Shown here piece by piece: positions 10,817-22,513 of a DNA stretch of 64,000 nt. The notes under the pieces are model-generated. The model was not told the origin of the DNA. It searched no databases and saw nothing but the letters and a program-made list of their open reading frames with translations. How positions within the stretch are numbered: the first letter of the stretch is position 1; every line of letters begins with the position of its first letter. The stretch is from Siphonodentalium dalli (Eukaryota; Mollusca; Scaphopoda; Gadilida; Siphonodentaliidae), in NCBI GenBank assembly GCA_032622095.1, contig CP136064.1, forward strand, positions 2,230,001 to 2,294,000, read 5' to 3'. A program made the translations under genes and the position numbers.

Positions 10817-12379
10817 ACAAGAAAACCATAGTCAGAAATGGTAACGCCACCAAGATCGTATTATTAGCCATAAATATAAATCATAATATAAAATATATTG
10901 GTTACATGAATGGACCGCCTCAGAATTCCGTTAAGATAAGTAATTCTTCAAATTATTACAATGAACTACGGCTTATAAATTACTGCAGGTTTCTCATTCG
11001 CCACACCAGAATGCTTCTAAATGCGGATCAAAGCTAAGAGTGCGTGGCACAGCCATTGTTCATAGACATTTTACAGATAGCGAGAATGATGCATGCTGGG
11101 AACGAAAGCATCCACAGCAAAGCCATGTGCTTACGGAGGCATGCGTTTATTATAGGGGATTTATGGTGGGCCTATAAAACTAATTATAACTTTGTTATCT
11201 GTCATAGTTTATGCGTGAAATTTTAAACATATATACCTGGACATCTACCCCTTCCAGAATGTTGAAAAACATTTTCAGTTGCTCATCGTATTTTTATAGA
11301 CGAAATAGTCCGAAATTCCAGAAAATTGCGCTAACTGCTCAATGTTTTAATGTGTTACAAAACGTCTGATAAAAATAGTTCTATCGGGAATATTCACACC
11401 ATTTTTTTTCAGAGAACATAGTGTAAATATAGTCCTATCGGGATATCGTAAAGGAGATTAATTAAACCCCTCAGACTGCCGAAACTGACGACATTAAATT
11501 CGCTTTTTCGTGTCCCACGGAAATGAAACTTGTCTGTCCATTGATCACGTTATTTATTTGACATAGTATTTTTTTCTTCTGTTGTATTTGAACACTTGTT
11601 GCACGCGCAGGCTGCACGATCATAATAACTTCAACCGATAAGCGCCGACTGATACCCGCGCAACAGTTTGTCTCAAATAAATTGTTATCAAAACGCAGGT
11701 TTATGGCCGCGGACATAAGCCGATTAAGTGTAATGTAATTTATCCATGAACTTGACTGAAAAATTGTGATTCTATCACCATTAGCCACGAAAATGGGACC
11801 TCTAAACAGGCAAGTTTGATTTTCGGGGGACACGAACAAGCGAATTTATTGTCGGCAGTTTCGGCAGTCTGAGGGTTAATTAATCCCGAATTAAACGGAA
11901 CTACTTTACGATAGTCCGATAGGACTATGTTTACTCTATGCATGTTCTCTGAAAAAATAGTGTGAATATTCCAGATAGAACTCTTTTTATCAGACGTTGT
12001 GTAACACCTTAAAACATTGAGCAGTTATAGCGCAAACCGAAATGTGTTGTCTTGCAAGATATCCCACCGCTTTAGCTAAATTTACCTTCCTACAATATCC
12101 ATAAAGAGGATTATATATTATATACCCACGGTTTTAATTATAGAATATAAAATATATTGGTTTCGCGAATGACCAACTCAGAATTCCGTTAAAATAACAA
12201 TAACAACCAGCACCTATAACGAACCGTTTTACTGGACTTGGCCTACTGGTCGCGTAGTTCCGACTTTTAAATAAACGGAATTTCCAACTCTATAAATAAA
12301 AGCCCCACAATGCATTCGCCCTGTCCACCACGCAATATCAAAATCTCAGCAGCTAGATACACCACAGGTGGCGTAATAA
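10817..12379. repeat. 1.56-kb direct duplication, copy 2, with an extra fold-back segment
   Basis: It matches 6472-7538 at both ends but has 474 bp more (about 11604-12077). Much of the extra piece is the reverse complement of the sequence just before it: about 11325-11530 pairs with about 11820-12045, sharing words such as GTCTGATAAAAA, GTCCTATCGG and AGACTGCCGAAACTG. Copy 2 is therefore a long hairpin. Copy 1 looks like the version that lost one arm, a known fate of long palindromes. Confidence 0.8.
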
Positions 12380-12439
12380 ATGCTCTTTATTATTTCCATA
12401 TCAGGAATACAGTAACAAACAAGACAGCAGTAAAATAAA

Positions 12440-12740
12440 TGGGGACAAAAATTTAGTGTAATCATGTATGAAATTTCCAACTGTTAAAATTCTTTATAAC
12501 AGTTGTGACTCCCACCCCCTCAAAATACCTCCATCATTCGATCCCCGTCCCCATCATAATGGGGACAATAATTACTAGTTGGGATACCAGGCAATGGTAA
12601 CCATGTATTTTAACCTTTATGTTGTAGTGTAATAATGTATGAAATTTCCAACTACATGTGCATTAACTTTTTTTTACAAAAGTTGTGAATCATACACACT
12701 CAAAATCTAACTTCCACCCCCACCCCACTACACTGTCCCT
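12440..12740. repeat. diverged two-copy tandem duplication
   Basis: The order GTGTAATMATGTATGAAATTTCCAACT, then an AAAGTTGTGA word, then CACTCAAAATMTMMCTCC, appears at about 12457-12540 and again at 12628-12720. No gene. Confidence 0.55.
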
Positions 12741-13639
12741 TCCACTTAAAAACATTATGGAGATCAAGTTGGCCACAGGTGTTCAGTTATTATACCCCAC
12801 GTGTCTTGGACTGTTGCCAAATTCACAGTGCTCCATTAGAGGGCCTGCTTGGAGTGTTGCCAAATTCACAATGTTAACTGCAGAGAGGTTGTATGTTATT
12901 GGAGACGTTCTAATATGACAATAGGCTGGCCTAATTAACGAACCATGCACAGCTAAATACACACAAGCAACTTTTAATCTTCAAATAGATACAATTGTCG
13001 GCCTCCAAAATTCAATATACTTTCTTATATACAAACAAACATTGAACTCATACCATTGTTTCACTTAACCAAAATAGCGAATTTCCCCAAAAGAACGCAT
13101 ATAGACTGCGCATGCGCAATTATATTAAAATACCCACAATACACTTCACGAGGCTCTCAATGGGTTATAATATTTGTTTTCCAAATTTGTTTTATCTTCA
13201 ACTAAAAACAAATATTCTATCGAAATAACTTTCAAATTAATATTACACGTTTCTATAAATAAGCAAATTAGTATATATAAACAAAGCGTATTTCATTAAT
13301 ATTTGACTACAAAAAATACTCGGAACACAACTGTAAATAAACTAACTTGAGACTCTCAGTCACTCACACCGTCACAGTCTCAGTCTCACTATCGAGCTGA
13401 CACTCAGAACAGCATCCGAAGCCGGAAATTTGGAAATTCGCCATTTTTCTTCAAACAATTTTATTCTTTACAAAATACAAATTATCGGGTTAACATAAAA
13501 CCATTCAAAAATTGAAACAAACTTAAATAATAAATAAATTAAACCATAAACTCTTACCATAATTACAGAAAATAAAAGATGGCCGTTACTACAAAAAAAA
13601 CAGACATGCGCACTCCAATTAAAATTACCCATAATTCAG

Positions 13640-14110
13640 TTCACTACACCAGGGGCTCCCAACAGGTTATACAATATTTTCAGGCTATCAGATTATTTAT
13701 ATTTTCGACTTTAAGTTTACAATTTGAGCCTGTCCTCACTCTATCGATACGATTTATCATAAACATATTATACACCAGTGGCGTTAACTTTACAACTTCG
13801 GCATCTACGTGATTATATCGGTACGATTCAGTAAGGTACAAACAATCTCCATAAAATACCCACAATTCAGTTCACTACATGCAGGGGCTCCCAATAGGTT
13901 ATTCCCATTTAGTATGGGCTCCCAATAGGTTATACAATATTTTCAGGCTATCAGATTATTTATATTTTCAACAACATATTATTACACCGGTGACTTTAAG
14001 TTTACAATTTGAGCCTGTCCTGACTCTATCGATAGGATTTATCATATTTTCATAAACGTATTATACACCGCTGGCGTTAACTTTACAATTTCGGCATCTA
14101 CGTGATTATA
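13640..14110. repeat. diverged tandem duplication, period about 270 bp
   Basis: AGGTTATACAATATTTTCAG, GGCTATCAGATTATTTATAT, TTACAATTTGAGCCTGTCCT and TTCGGCATCTACGTGATTAT occur in order at 13664-13820 and 13928-14110. GGGGCTCCCAA-type words precede both. Copies differ by small indels such as ACAACATATTATTACACCGG. No coding function is recognised. Confidence 0.75.
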
Positions 14111-14149
14111 TCGGTACGATTGAGTAAGGTACAAACAATCTCCAAGAAT

Positions 14150-14215
14150 ACATTCGCCCTGTACTCCATGCGATATAAAAAAACCAAATGCTAGAAACAC
14201 CACACTAGGTGGCGT
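14150..14215. repeat. third occurrence of the CATTCGCCCTGT...GGTGGCGTAAT block
   Basis: CATTCGCCCTGTMCWCCAYGC followed by CACCAC and AGGTGGCGTAAT is also found at 7469-7538 and 12312-12379, where it ends the 1-kb duplication. Here it abuts the inverted 260-bp block directly. This suggests the block is the recurring terminus of a larger repeat. Confidence 0.5.
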
Positions 14216-14225
14216 AATGACTCGG

Positions 14226-14482
14226 CGGCTGGCTCGGCTGATTCCAACTACAACTTTTAGTGTGCTGGAGAACGAAAAATGTCGATAAAAGTTGAAATAT
14301 AAGACTTACAAAATATCTTTTTAGTTTTTTTTATTTGTAATTGGCATAACTTTCCACAAACCAAAATTCATCACTATTGGAATTATATTAACGACAATAA
14401 ACGAAATTGAAAATCCCAACTACACATTTTACTGGGCTCGAGCTCGGGCTCGGACTACAACTATTAGTGTGTCCCGAATAAA
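14226..14482. repeat. right member of the 260-bp inverted pair
   Basis: Reverse complement of 8753-9014. The outer end reads ACTATTAGTGTGTCC and the inner end GGCTCGGCTGATTCCAAC. Small indels separate the copies, so both are fairly recent. Confidence 0.8.
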
Positions 14483-15166
14483 GGACAGATTTCTAACATA
14501 ATTATAACGTGGTTTACGTCGACAGCCGGTTCAAAGTTGCTGCATTGAAATGAGCGCTCTGCTTTCATACAAGATCTAAGTTAGCCTAGCCAATTAGGAC
14601 ATAAAACTAACATAATTCTAAGGTGCTCTAACGTGTTTCTACCCAAATCATACGTGAAGTTTCTGTACGGGAACGCCGATATGACGTGTTAAATGCGTAT
14701 TCTTTCACGCAAATAAATCTGACTAATAAAATCTGTTCAATGATAGCAGAGTCCTTTACAAAACGTTCACCATGCATGCGACCCCATCTGCACTGGACAA
14801 CCAGCTGATTATCCAGTATATCATGCTACAACATTCAATTGCATATGGGACTCATTTACCAGCTGATTTGACTAACACAATTTGTCGAATGTGTCAGTTG
14901 AGCACGAGTCGAGACGAATTTGACTACATCTAGTTCAGGAAACGAAATAGTCTCCTCTGGACATCGATTCGGACACATATACACGCGATATTTACTTTAG
15001 TTATAATCAGACAGGAATTCGGCAACATAGATGGTTGGTTGTTGGTCACAAAGAAGCACTGTCGTATATTTTTCGATATACCCACTTCCGAAATCGACTC
15101 ATTTTATGGACATTGGCTACAGGATGAACCCAAATTTCAACGCAAGGTGATTGCAGGAACATTTGA

Positions 15167-15388
15167 CTAAAGGAATCCGAAAAAATCGACGAGAAAATAC
15201 TCAATCGTGTTGCTAAATGCCGATACATTGTGAAAAAATATGTGCCAAAATTAGGACCCCGGGCTGTTTCTGCAGCCTATTTCTACATCAATGCTTTAAC
15301 GAAATATACACAATTGTATCGAATTCAACCCGGCAAATATCGAGGTTTTGAGCGAAACTCAAACTCAAACTCAAGTGATTTTATTTGA
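15167..15388 (+). pseudogene. possible coding fragment, unrecognised
   Basis: Seventy-three codons are open in one frame. The translation looks protein-like (basic, with the words KCRYIVKKYVPKLGPRAVSA and YFYINALTKYTQLYRI). It lacks an ATG start. An overlapping earlier frame ending at 15168-15170 (SFYGHWLQDEPKFQRKVI) also looks protein-like, so a frameshift may separate two parts of one old coding region. I recognise no family. Codon bias or a database match would be needed to call it real. Confidence 0.2.
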
Positions 15389-15519
15389 TGCTCCGTATAC
15401 ATAAATTACAATATGGTAATGGGGCTCTGTGGAAGCCATGGCTTATGTGTCAGAGCCCTATAATAATACAATAATTATAATATAGACATAATGTGGGTGC
15501 AAGTGCAAGAGGAGAAGAA

Positions 15520-15575
15520 CAGTTGAGAGAGAGAGAGAGAAAGAGATGTAGGTTGGGGAGGGGGAGGGGTGGGGT
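15520..15575. repeat. purine-rich (GA)n and GGGGAGG tract
   Basis: GAGAGAGAGAGA followed by AGGTTGGGGAGGGGGAGGGG. A polypurine strand of this kind can adopt unusual structure. No gene is linked to it. Confidence 0.6.
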
Positions 15576-16179
15576 GGTAAATGGTGTGCATAATATGTTG
15601 AAGATACGCAATATGTACGCGAATGTAACTTCTACTATACCAACCGTTCCATTCTGTCAAAATTAATTGATAACCGTATTTTTCTGTTTTTCGTGACCAG
15701 AAATTGCAACATAAAACTAGAGATGCGCGGTTGTATCGTCGTAGAAGCGCGGTTGGCAACACAGATGCGCGTTTTCGAATGGTCGGTGTGATGTGGTTTC
15801 GGCGCGTAGTACTGCCATAGACTAAAAATAGGATAGACGTCGCACTCATGGTTATCAATCTGTAACGCTACTGGACGTCGCCATTGCTTTGGCCCTCAAG
15901 CGTTAAGGTAGTTCAGAAAAGTAGGGGGAGATAATTTTACGTTATATTTACATAGGGTTCGTGTACGGTTGTGAAGAAATACTCGTAATAAAGTACTTTA
16001 TATTAACTTTTAATCATAATGCTTTCAATGTGACATTCAATTAATGCCACTAAATACGATTTGGTCCGTGATATGCATTTTCTGGAATGGAAAGTGTCCG
16101 TAATTCGACGTCAATTACTGCGCTAAATCAAACTCTCTTGTGGCAAGTTGTGCGTATTTTGCGTCCAGGTTTATTTACT

Positions 16180-16325
16180 CTGATTTCTTACGTGTTGTGG
16201 GGATTTAGTTTTGTAATTTTCCTCGATCAGCTAGTGCAAGTATTGGATGATCTGATTTCTTACGTGTAGTGGGGATTTAGTTTTGTAGTTTTCCTAGATC
16301 AGCTGGCGCACATGTAAGTATTGGA
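16180..16325. repeat. two-copy tandem duplication, period about 72 bp
   Basis: TCTGATTTCTTACGTGTWGTG, GGGATTTAGTTTTGTARTTT and TCCTMGATCAGCTRG occur twice, near 16180 and 16251. A 60-residue plus-strand frame (16087-16269) reads through the first copy and ends in the second, which shows it is repeat-derived. Confidence 0.8.
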
Positions 16326-16329
16326 GGTA

Positions 16330-18230
16330 TACCGAAGCACATCATTCAGAGTGATTTTTCTCATAAACGTACACACGTACGTTGATGAAATTAATCAATG
16401 GACATATATGAGTCTCATGTCCTCCACAGTTGAATCACTAGCCCGATTCAACCGGGAACTTTTTAACTTTTATATATACCGGTATATATATAAAAATAAA
16501 ATAATTTCCCGTAAAATTAAATAAATGTCATAGGACCACTGCACCTCATTCTGTCTTGTATTCTAACATATACGAGTATTATAAACATGTCCTTTAATAT
16601 CTCATAGTAATTAATTTCATCTTATAAAAACAGACATATATATCATGTTTATATACATAAATGAATAACCAATGATTATTTATTTGAGTTCCATGATTCT
16701 TTTGTATATTTGGGTCACAGTAGGGTGTTTCAACAAACAGGTGTGTATGTGGTGTTATTATATGAATTAACCTAAACATGAATATAAAGGGTATCTCTGT
16801 CCACCATGATATTAAAATAGATATCAACGAAGAACAGTTAATTGTATAGGCTACCGGTACTTTGAAACTGAGCGAGATAATCTATACAGTAATAAAATAG
16901 TTAATGCTTATGGTACAATTTGTAAAATATACTAGTAAGATAACATACTTATAGTCCATTTACATTGGAGAATTACAGTTACTAAAGCTGAATGGGATCA
17001 TGCATGCTATTGGGAGCTACTAGCCTAGAGGATACTTTTTTTCAGACTGGAGGGACACACAATCTGCAAATGAACCTGGGTGTTGCCTTAGTATGGATAA
17101 GTACCATGTGATGGAGAGACAATGTTTGAAATCTATAATTAATTTAATGATGAACTTATAAATGTGTATCATTTGTGGCTCTTTCCTTGACAGTCAATGA
17201 GACATCAGCTACTTTTTATCCAGGATTTTCGCACAAGTATAGTTCAATTCCTTCTTTATCTTGAACACATCCTTGCATTCTGCATCTCATTTTGTCTCAT
17301 CTGGATTATTTTCGGCTCATGCATGTTGCACACATCACTGTGTGACCCACCAATATCATTAAGGTGTTGCCATTGGCATACGGTATAGATCTGTCCACTT
17401 CCTGAAATAATACAGAATTCGAAGCATTTAATTTTAATTTATAAATAATTTACAGGTTACAGGTATGAAATATGTTATATTGGGATATTTCCCATGCAGT
17501 ACACACCACTCACCAGTGCCTACATTGGCAAACCATTCAATATTCAGTTGCTCATACCTCTTTATTATAGCAGTATGCATTATATGCAGTATGCATTATA
17601 TTTGTATAATGTCATTTATTAACATTATGAATGTGAGTATACCATGATCAAAAGACACATGAATTATGATTATCATTATGAAAAATATGTTTATCAACAA
17701 ATGTTATATATTACAAAAAGTGGACATGAAAACAAGTCAAACTATGAATAGTATGATCACTACAATTAGAATCTAGGAGTAGGACATGTAAACTGCCAAA
17801 TTGGTGAATTGTTTTGACTGTTCATTTCTAAATTATTGCTGTAGACTAGTGTAGTACACCTGATCACACCTGGCAGTGGCAGTCACATGGAATTCTTGAA
17901 ATATGACAGCTGTCATTGAAATATTTCTTCCGTAAAACACGTTTGGGTCGGTACCCGGTATACATGATATTCAAATTACCAATGCAATCATGAATGGTGA
18001 GATCTATTAGTATTAAATTAATTTCATTTTGAAAGTCGTTACTAACATAACTTCAGTCTTCATCCAGGTGAAAATGACAAAAATAGAATACAGAATGTCG
18101 TGTTGTTTATTACAAAAATGGTCTCAAACGGCATAAAAACTCACATTTCTGATTCCCCAAAGGACACCCTTGGAAACGTGAGATTCTGATAATTCATGAC
18201 AGTTGGTGTACAATTAATTCAGCTGCAATA
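16330..18230. other. low-copy AT-rich stretch, no feature recognised
   Basis: I see no repeat shared with the rest of the window, no inverted repeat and no convincing coding frame. It may be intronic or intergenic host DNA. Confidence 0.4.
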
Positions 18231-18289
18231 GACGCCAGAGTTTTCTCTTTTTATTGCGACGAGAAAGCACTGTTTTGATTAGAACAATC

Positions 18290-18348
18290 GGAGTTGAACT
18301 ACCTTTAGCAATGGCGGACATAATCTGAGTGCGTTACCGATTGGCCCA
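18290..18348 (-). ncRNA. tRNA-like Pol III promoter boxes (possible SINE head)
   Basis: On the minus strand an A-box-like TGGGCCAATCGG (18348-18337) is followed about 37 bp later by a B-box-like AGTTCAACTCC (18300-18290). Each is one or two bases from the eukaryotic consensus, and the spacing fits a tRNA-type promoter. The flanking bases do not pair into acceptor or T stems, so this is not an intact tRNA gene. A degenerate tRNA-derived SINE head is more likely. No obvious SINE tail is seen. Confidence 0.35.
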
Positions 18349-18353
18349 TCAAA

Positions 18354-18436
18354 TGACGTCGAGTGACGTATCTATCCTTCCTTCATCTATGGTACTGCGC
18401 GCGCTATGACGTTTTATGTAAACAAGACGTCACGTG
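18354..18436. promoter_or_regulatory. cluster of CRE-like TGACG sites and an E-box
   Basis: TGACGTCG (18354), TGACGTA (18364), TGACGTT (18407) and GACGTCACGTG (18426-18436, which joins a CRE-like core and CACGTG) lie within 83 bp, with GCGCGC at about 18399-18404. The density of CREB/ATF-type words is unusual for this AT-rich window. Whether they act as a promoter is an inference, and no transcribed gene is recognised next to them. Confidence 0.3.
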
Positions 18437-18915
18437 CATATGTCAGTACTGATTTAGTAACGATTATAACGATTATAATATTTCTCAGTTAATTTTACTG
18501 AAACGTAAGTATGTATATCGGCTACCTTACCCGTATTTAAATTCGCACAGTACTATATTTCGCTCAGTTTTGAATTCGCGCACCTAGCTGCGCGAGTTCA
18601 AAAGTTAAAAGTAACAACAGTATTTTCCTAGAAGTTAGAACTTGTATTGTAATGTAACTTGTAAGCAGGGATGTGGGTAGAGGGGGGGGGGGGTGTGTGG
18701 GGGGGGGGGGGGGGGGGTGTCTCACCCCCCAGCAGAGAGCTATATTTTCAATAGTTGGAAATTTCATACCTGCCACAACGAAATTTCACACCAACAATAG
18801 GTTGAAATGTTCTTGTAGTTTGATTATAAAACAATTTATTGGGGGGAATTTATTGTTTTTCGACCAATATTTGCATATGTTCCTATTTTTTGTCAAAAAG
18901 TTTGACAGAAATGGT

Positions 18916-20079
18916 GGGAACGGGAAGATTCGGCGGAGGGAAGATTCGGCCATGTATTTTTCGGCGGAGGGAAGATTCGGCAGGGAAGATTCGGCCAGTC
19001 GTTTGATCTAACTAATTTCTGTGTATTTCTTCCTCACGTCTGTCTCGAGATCCCTGGCTGCAACGGCAATTTCTACATGGGCTGCTTCAACTTCAAGTTG
19101 AAGAATCGGTACAATTTTTAAATTGAACGGAATCGCGATAAAGAAACGAGCTGTATGATGAGCAATTGAAACTTATTTCAATCAAACCCTCCTTGGCCTG
19201 GAAATTATGCTGTCGCTGAGAAATGCCGGTATTGCATGTTCTGTGTTGCCATTTGCCGCATGTGTCGCAGTCAACTGCTTGCTGACGAGGACGTACATTC
19301 CTATTACACTTAATACACGGGTAGTCTATGAGCTGATTTTGACGGATGTTTTACGAAGGCACGATGAAGATGTGATATGGTGAAGTCAATTTCATTCAAC
19401 TATATAGTCTAAAAGTCGTTAGATCTGATGCGGTAAAACAAACAACTGATCAGTTCTAACTGAAATGCACTCAGCAAACTTATCTAAACAAACATCGAAT
19501 AGTTCTCACTGAGATCATATCAGCATCAGAAAGACGACTCTGTATATTCTACCGACTGTTATACAAACACTTGGTGCCAACGTGAACAGAGTGTGAACAA
19601 CTGTCAAAAAATTTATTCGTTTTCTCATTGAATCTTCATTAATCATAATTCCTTATAGTGTTCGAACGTGATATTTGGATTTACCACGTAATTTGTAAGT
19701 AATAGGCCTAACTTCAATATATTCACAATAAACTTACCTTATCATAAACCTAAAATAATCTCATAAAATATGTCAAACAAACTAATGACAAAACATCATA
19801 AAAGTATTAACAAAAGTAATAATAAAAGTAATTTATTCTTGTAAAATATTCACTCATAAAACATACAAATAATCTCAAACAAAACATCATAAAAGTAATA
19901 GCTTCATTTAATTTAATTTATTCATCCAATATATTATTAAAAAATAGATCTAATTCATAGAACTTAAAACATAAAATCTCCCGTCCCAATATATTGGTAT
20001 AAACCTAGGAAGATTCGGCCGATAAAACCCGCCGAATCTTCCCTGCCGAATCTTCCCTCCGCCGAATCTTCACGGACCC
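18916..20079. mobile_element. nested non-autonomous element with AAGATTCGGC subterminal boxes (1164 bp)
   Basis: GAAATGGT is duplicated exactly at 18908-18915 and 20080-20087. The left end reads GGGAACGGGAAGATTCGGCG and the right end, read inward, GGGTCCGTGAAGATTCGGCG. Both ends then repeat AAGATTCGGC several times. The 8-bp duplication suggests hAT. The interior (19.0-19.98 kb) has no recognisable coding frame. It is inserted within the 18666-21036 element and is therefore younger than that element's family structure. Confidence 0.85.
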
Positions 20080-20087
20080 GAAATGGT

Positions 20088-20680
20088 CATCAGTTGGAAA
20101 TTTTCCAACCTTAGGGGGGTGACAGGTTGGAAATTTCCAACACTTGGAAAGCTTGTGTCCTGGTCCCTCCCCCGTGGCCAGTCAAAAACTTCTAGTTAAT
20201 TTAAGAAAACAATATTGTCATACAATTGGTCAACATTGTCATTGGAATTGTCATCAGTTGGAAATTTTCCAACCTAAGTGGGGGTGTAGGGTTTGAAATT
20301 TCCAACAGTAGGAAGGCTTGAGGCTATAGTCTAGATGTTAGGATTTTGCGATTTTCTTGTTCAGATTTCAAAAAAATTCGCACACCGGGCCGAACCATGG
20401 TCGGCCCGGTGTGTCATTGCCCCATCCACATGGCCAATACAAAACTGCTAATTAGTTTAGCAAAACAATATTTTACTACATTTGGTCAAACTTGTAGACA
20501 TAAATGGTCATCAGTTGAAGAATTTTCCAACCTGAGGGGGAGCATGAGGTTTGAAATTTCCAACACTAGGAAAGCTTCAGTTGAGGCCAGTCTAGATGCT
20601 AGGATTTGCGATTTTCTTGTCTAGTTTTCAAACTTTTCTCACACCGGGCCGAACAACCATGGTCGGCCCGGTGTTTCCTG
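20088..20680. repeat. three diverged tandem units with AGTTGGAAATTTTCCAAC palindromes
   Basis: Each unit has CATCAGTTGRARAATTTTCCAAC, then a G-rich spacer, then TTKGAAATTTCCAACA and AGGAAAGCTT-like words, near 20095, 20250 and 20507. Units 2 and 3 are also followed by ACACCGGGCCGAACCATGGT. Part of the 18666-21036 element. The same unit type recurs in the relic at 34.1 kb. Confidence 0.7.
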
Positions 20681-21044
20681 GTCTGTTGTCGGTAGCTGTG
20701 TACATTTGTCTGGAATTAGATCACTAGTTGTTTTTTTTGGGGGAAATTTTCAGGTTAAAATATCTTAATGTTCTCATACTGGGAAAATAGAAGTATGGCT
20801 TATGAATATATAGGAAATTAGGCCTGAGCATGAGGTACAAGGGGGGTGGGGTGCAAATGGAATTATGCAAAAAGTTGTGTTGGTGCGATTCCGACCCAAG
20901 GGGGGGGGGGGGTGCAAATGGAATTATGCAAAAAGTTGTGTTGGTGTGATTCCGACTCAAGGGGGGGGGGGGGTGCAGTTGGAAATTCCCAAGGTGGACA
21001 CCCCCCCCCAGCGGAGACCCTCTAGCCACATCCCTGCTTGTAAG

Positions 21045-22505
21045 TTGTAGAAGTTTTGGATCTGAACTTCTGAAGACAGTTTGAATTTCGGTTCTTTATA
21101 TTCTTAATCGTTCCTGAAAATACAGATACAATAACATGGGTTTACAACGTGCATCATCAATCTGTTGTCAAGATGTAGGTGTGTTTGTTTATTTAGCAAT
21201 AGGCAACGATTTTTTTTTTAAACCTTCCAGATATTTACTATATATAATTCAGATGCAGTCAGTTTAATACAGCAGCTTTAGGGTGTTAGGAATAATATGA
21301 AACAAAATCAGTAGTAATAGCAGTGTTTGAAAAAAATGACGTTTTTTTTTCCAAATAATTGGACTGGGGTCAGGGGGTCGACAATTCGCAGTTTTTGAGG
21401 AATGGAAAAATTCTGACAACACAACATAACGGCAAAGTTTTCGAATTCTTATGGAAAACCTATATGTTGTTCTCATCAGGAATGATCAATCTACATAATC
21501 AATGCAGAAATAGAACTTTTCCTCATAAAAATAGAAAATTTTGATTAAAATCCAAGTATACCCCCATCAAAATTACAAAAAGATGAATTTGTTTTTTTTG
21601 TTTTGTTTTTTTCAAGTATGTTGACAATATACTATATAAACTTTTGGTATTTCTGTGTGTTATTTCTATTATCAGACACTATTGAATACATTTTGATAAA
21701 TTTTTTTTAGACTTTTGTGTCAAATACGTGGAAATATTTCATGATATTAACCAAACTATATATACCTGATCCTACCAAAATTTTTAAAAAGCTATTTTTT
21801 TCAACATTATGGAGCTATTCACGCAAAATACTACCTAACCTGCAGCAAAACTGTATATAGGTTTCATTGTCAGCCATTGGTGTATCGATATGATAGCTGA
21901 TATTTTATTTTTTCTCAATTAATTCTTAGAAAATGGACAAAATATGAGTGTCAACCTTCACAAAGTTCATGAGCCAAACTATTTTCAAGCGTATGACAGA
22001 ACTATATCTCAATTAATGTTGGAGGCATTGTTTTATGTAAACAGTGCAACATGATAAAGTATGGTTTGAAATAACTGGTTAAGTGTATAAACAAACCAGT
22101 ACCCACCCGTTCGCAACAAAATATCATGTTATGGGCATTATGAGGCCATTATGATACGATTAATGATACTTTATGATGGCATGGTGGTAAAATATGCCCA
22201 AGAAGCTACTCTGAACCAAGCTGGATTGAACCCCAATATACAAAACCATTACCACTTGAAACTAATACTTGACTGCTCAGCATTCGATATCCCGAAGTAA
22301 TGCATGCTGAAAATTGAATCCATCGCCAGAGGTTTGTGTACTAGTATTGAAAACACATTGCAAATACACATAATGTGGCATTAATTGAAAATATTGGTAT
22401 GCATGTACTGTATATATGGTACCGGGTAGTTCAAAATGAACTTTATATTATACTGCATATTAATAATTAGGTTCAAGATCGTCCATTCCTTTCAATGCAT
22501 GGTGA
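21045..22505. other. no feature recognised
   Basis: AT-rich sequence with homopolymer T runs (around 21207, 21342 and 21594). I see no repeat partner and no convincing coding frame. Confidence 0.4.
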
Positions 22506-22513
22506 CAGCTCAA

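Larger units (their letters stand above)
18666..21036. mobile_element. non-autonomous hAT-like transposon (2371 bp) carrying a nested element
   Basis: CTTGTAAG is duplicated exactly at 18658-18665 and 21037-21044. The termini are CAGGGATGTGGGTAGAGGG (left) and CAGGGATGTGGCTAGAGGG (right, read inward). Long G runs follow the left TIR. The right part has a 62-bp tandem pair (20850-20975, GTGCAAATGGAATTATGCAA) and three larger units. The 8-bp duplication and CAGGG terminus fit hAT. No transposase frame. A truncated relative lies at 33994-34494. Confidence 0.85.

Noticed and set aside
18290-18355. Intact tRNA gene
   Set aside because: The boxes match but acceptor, anticodon and T stems do not pair.
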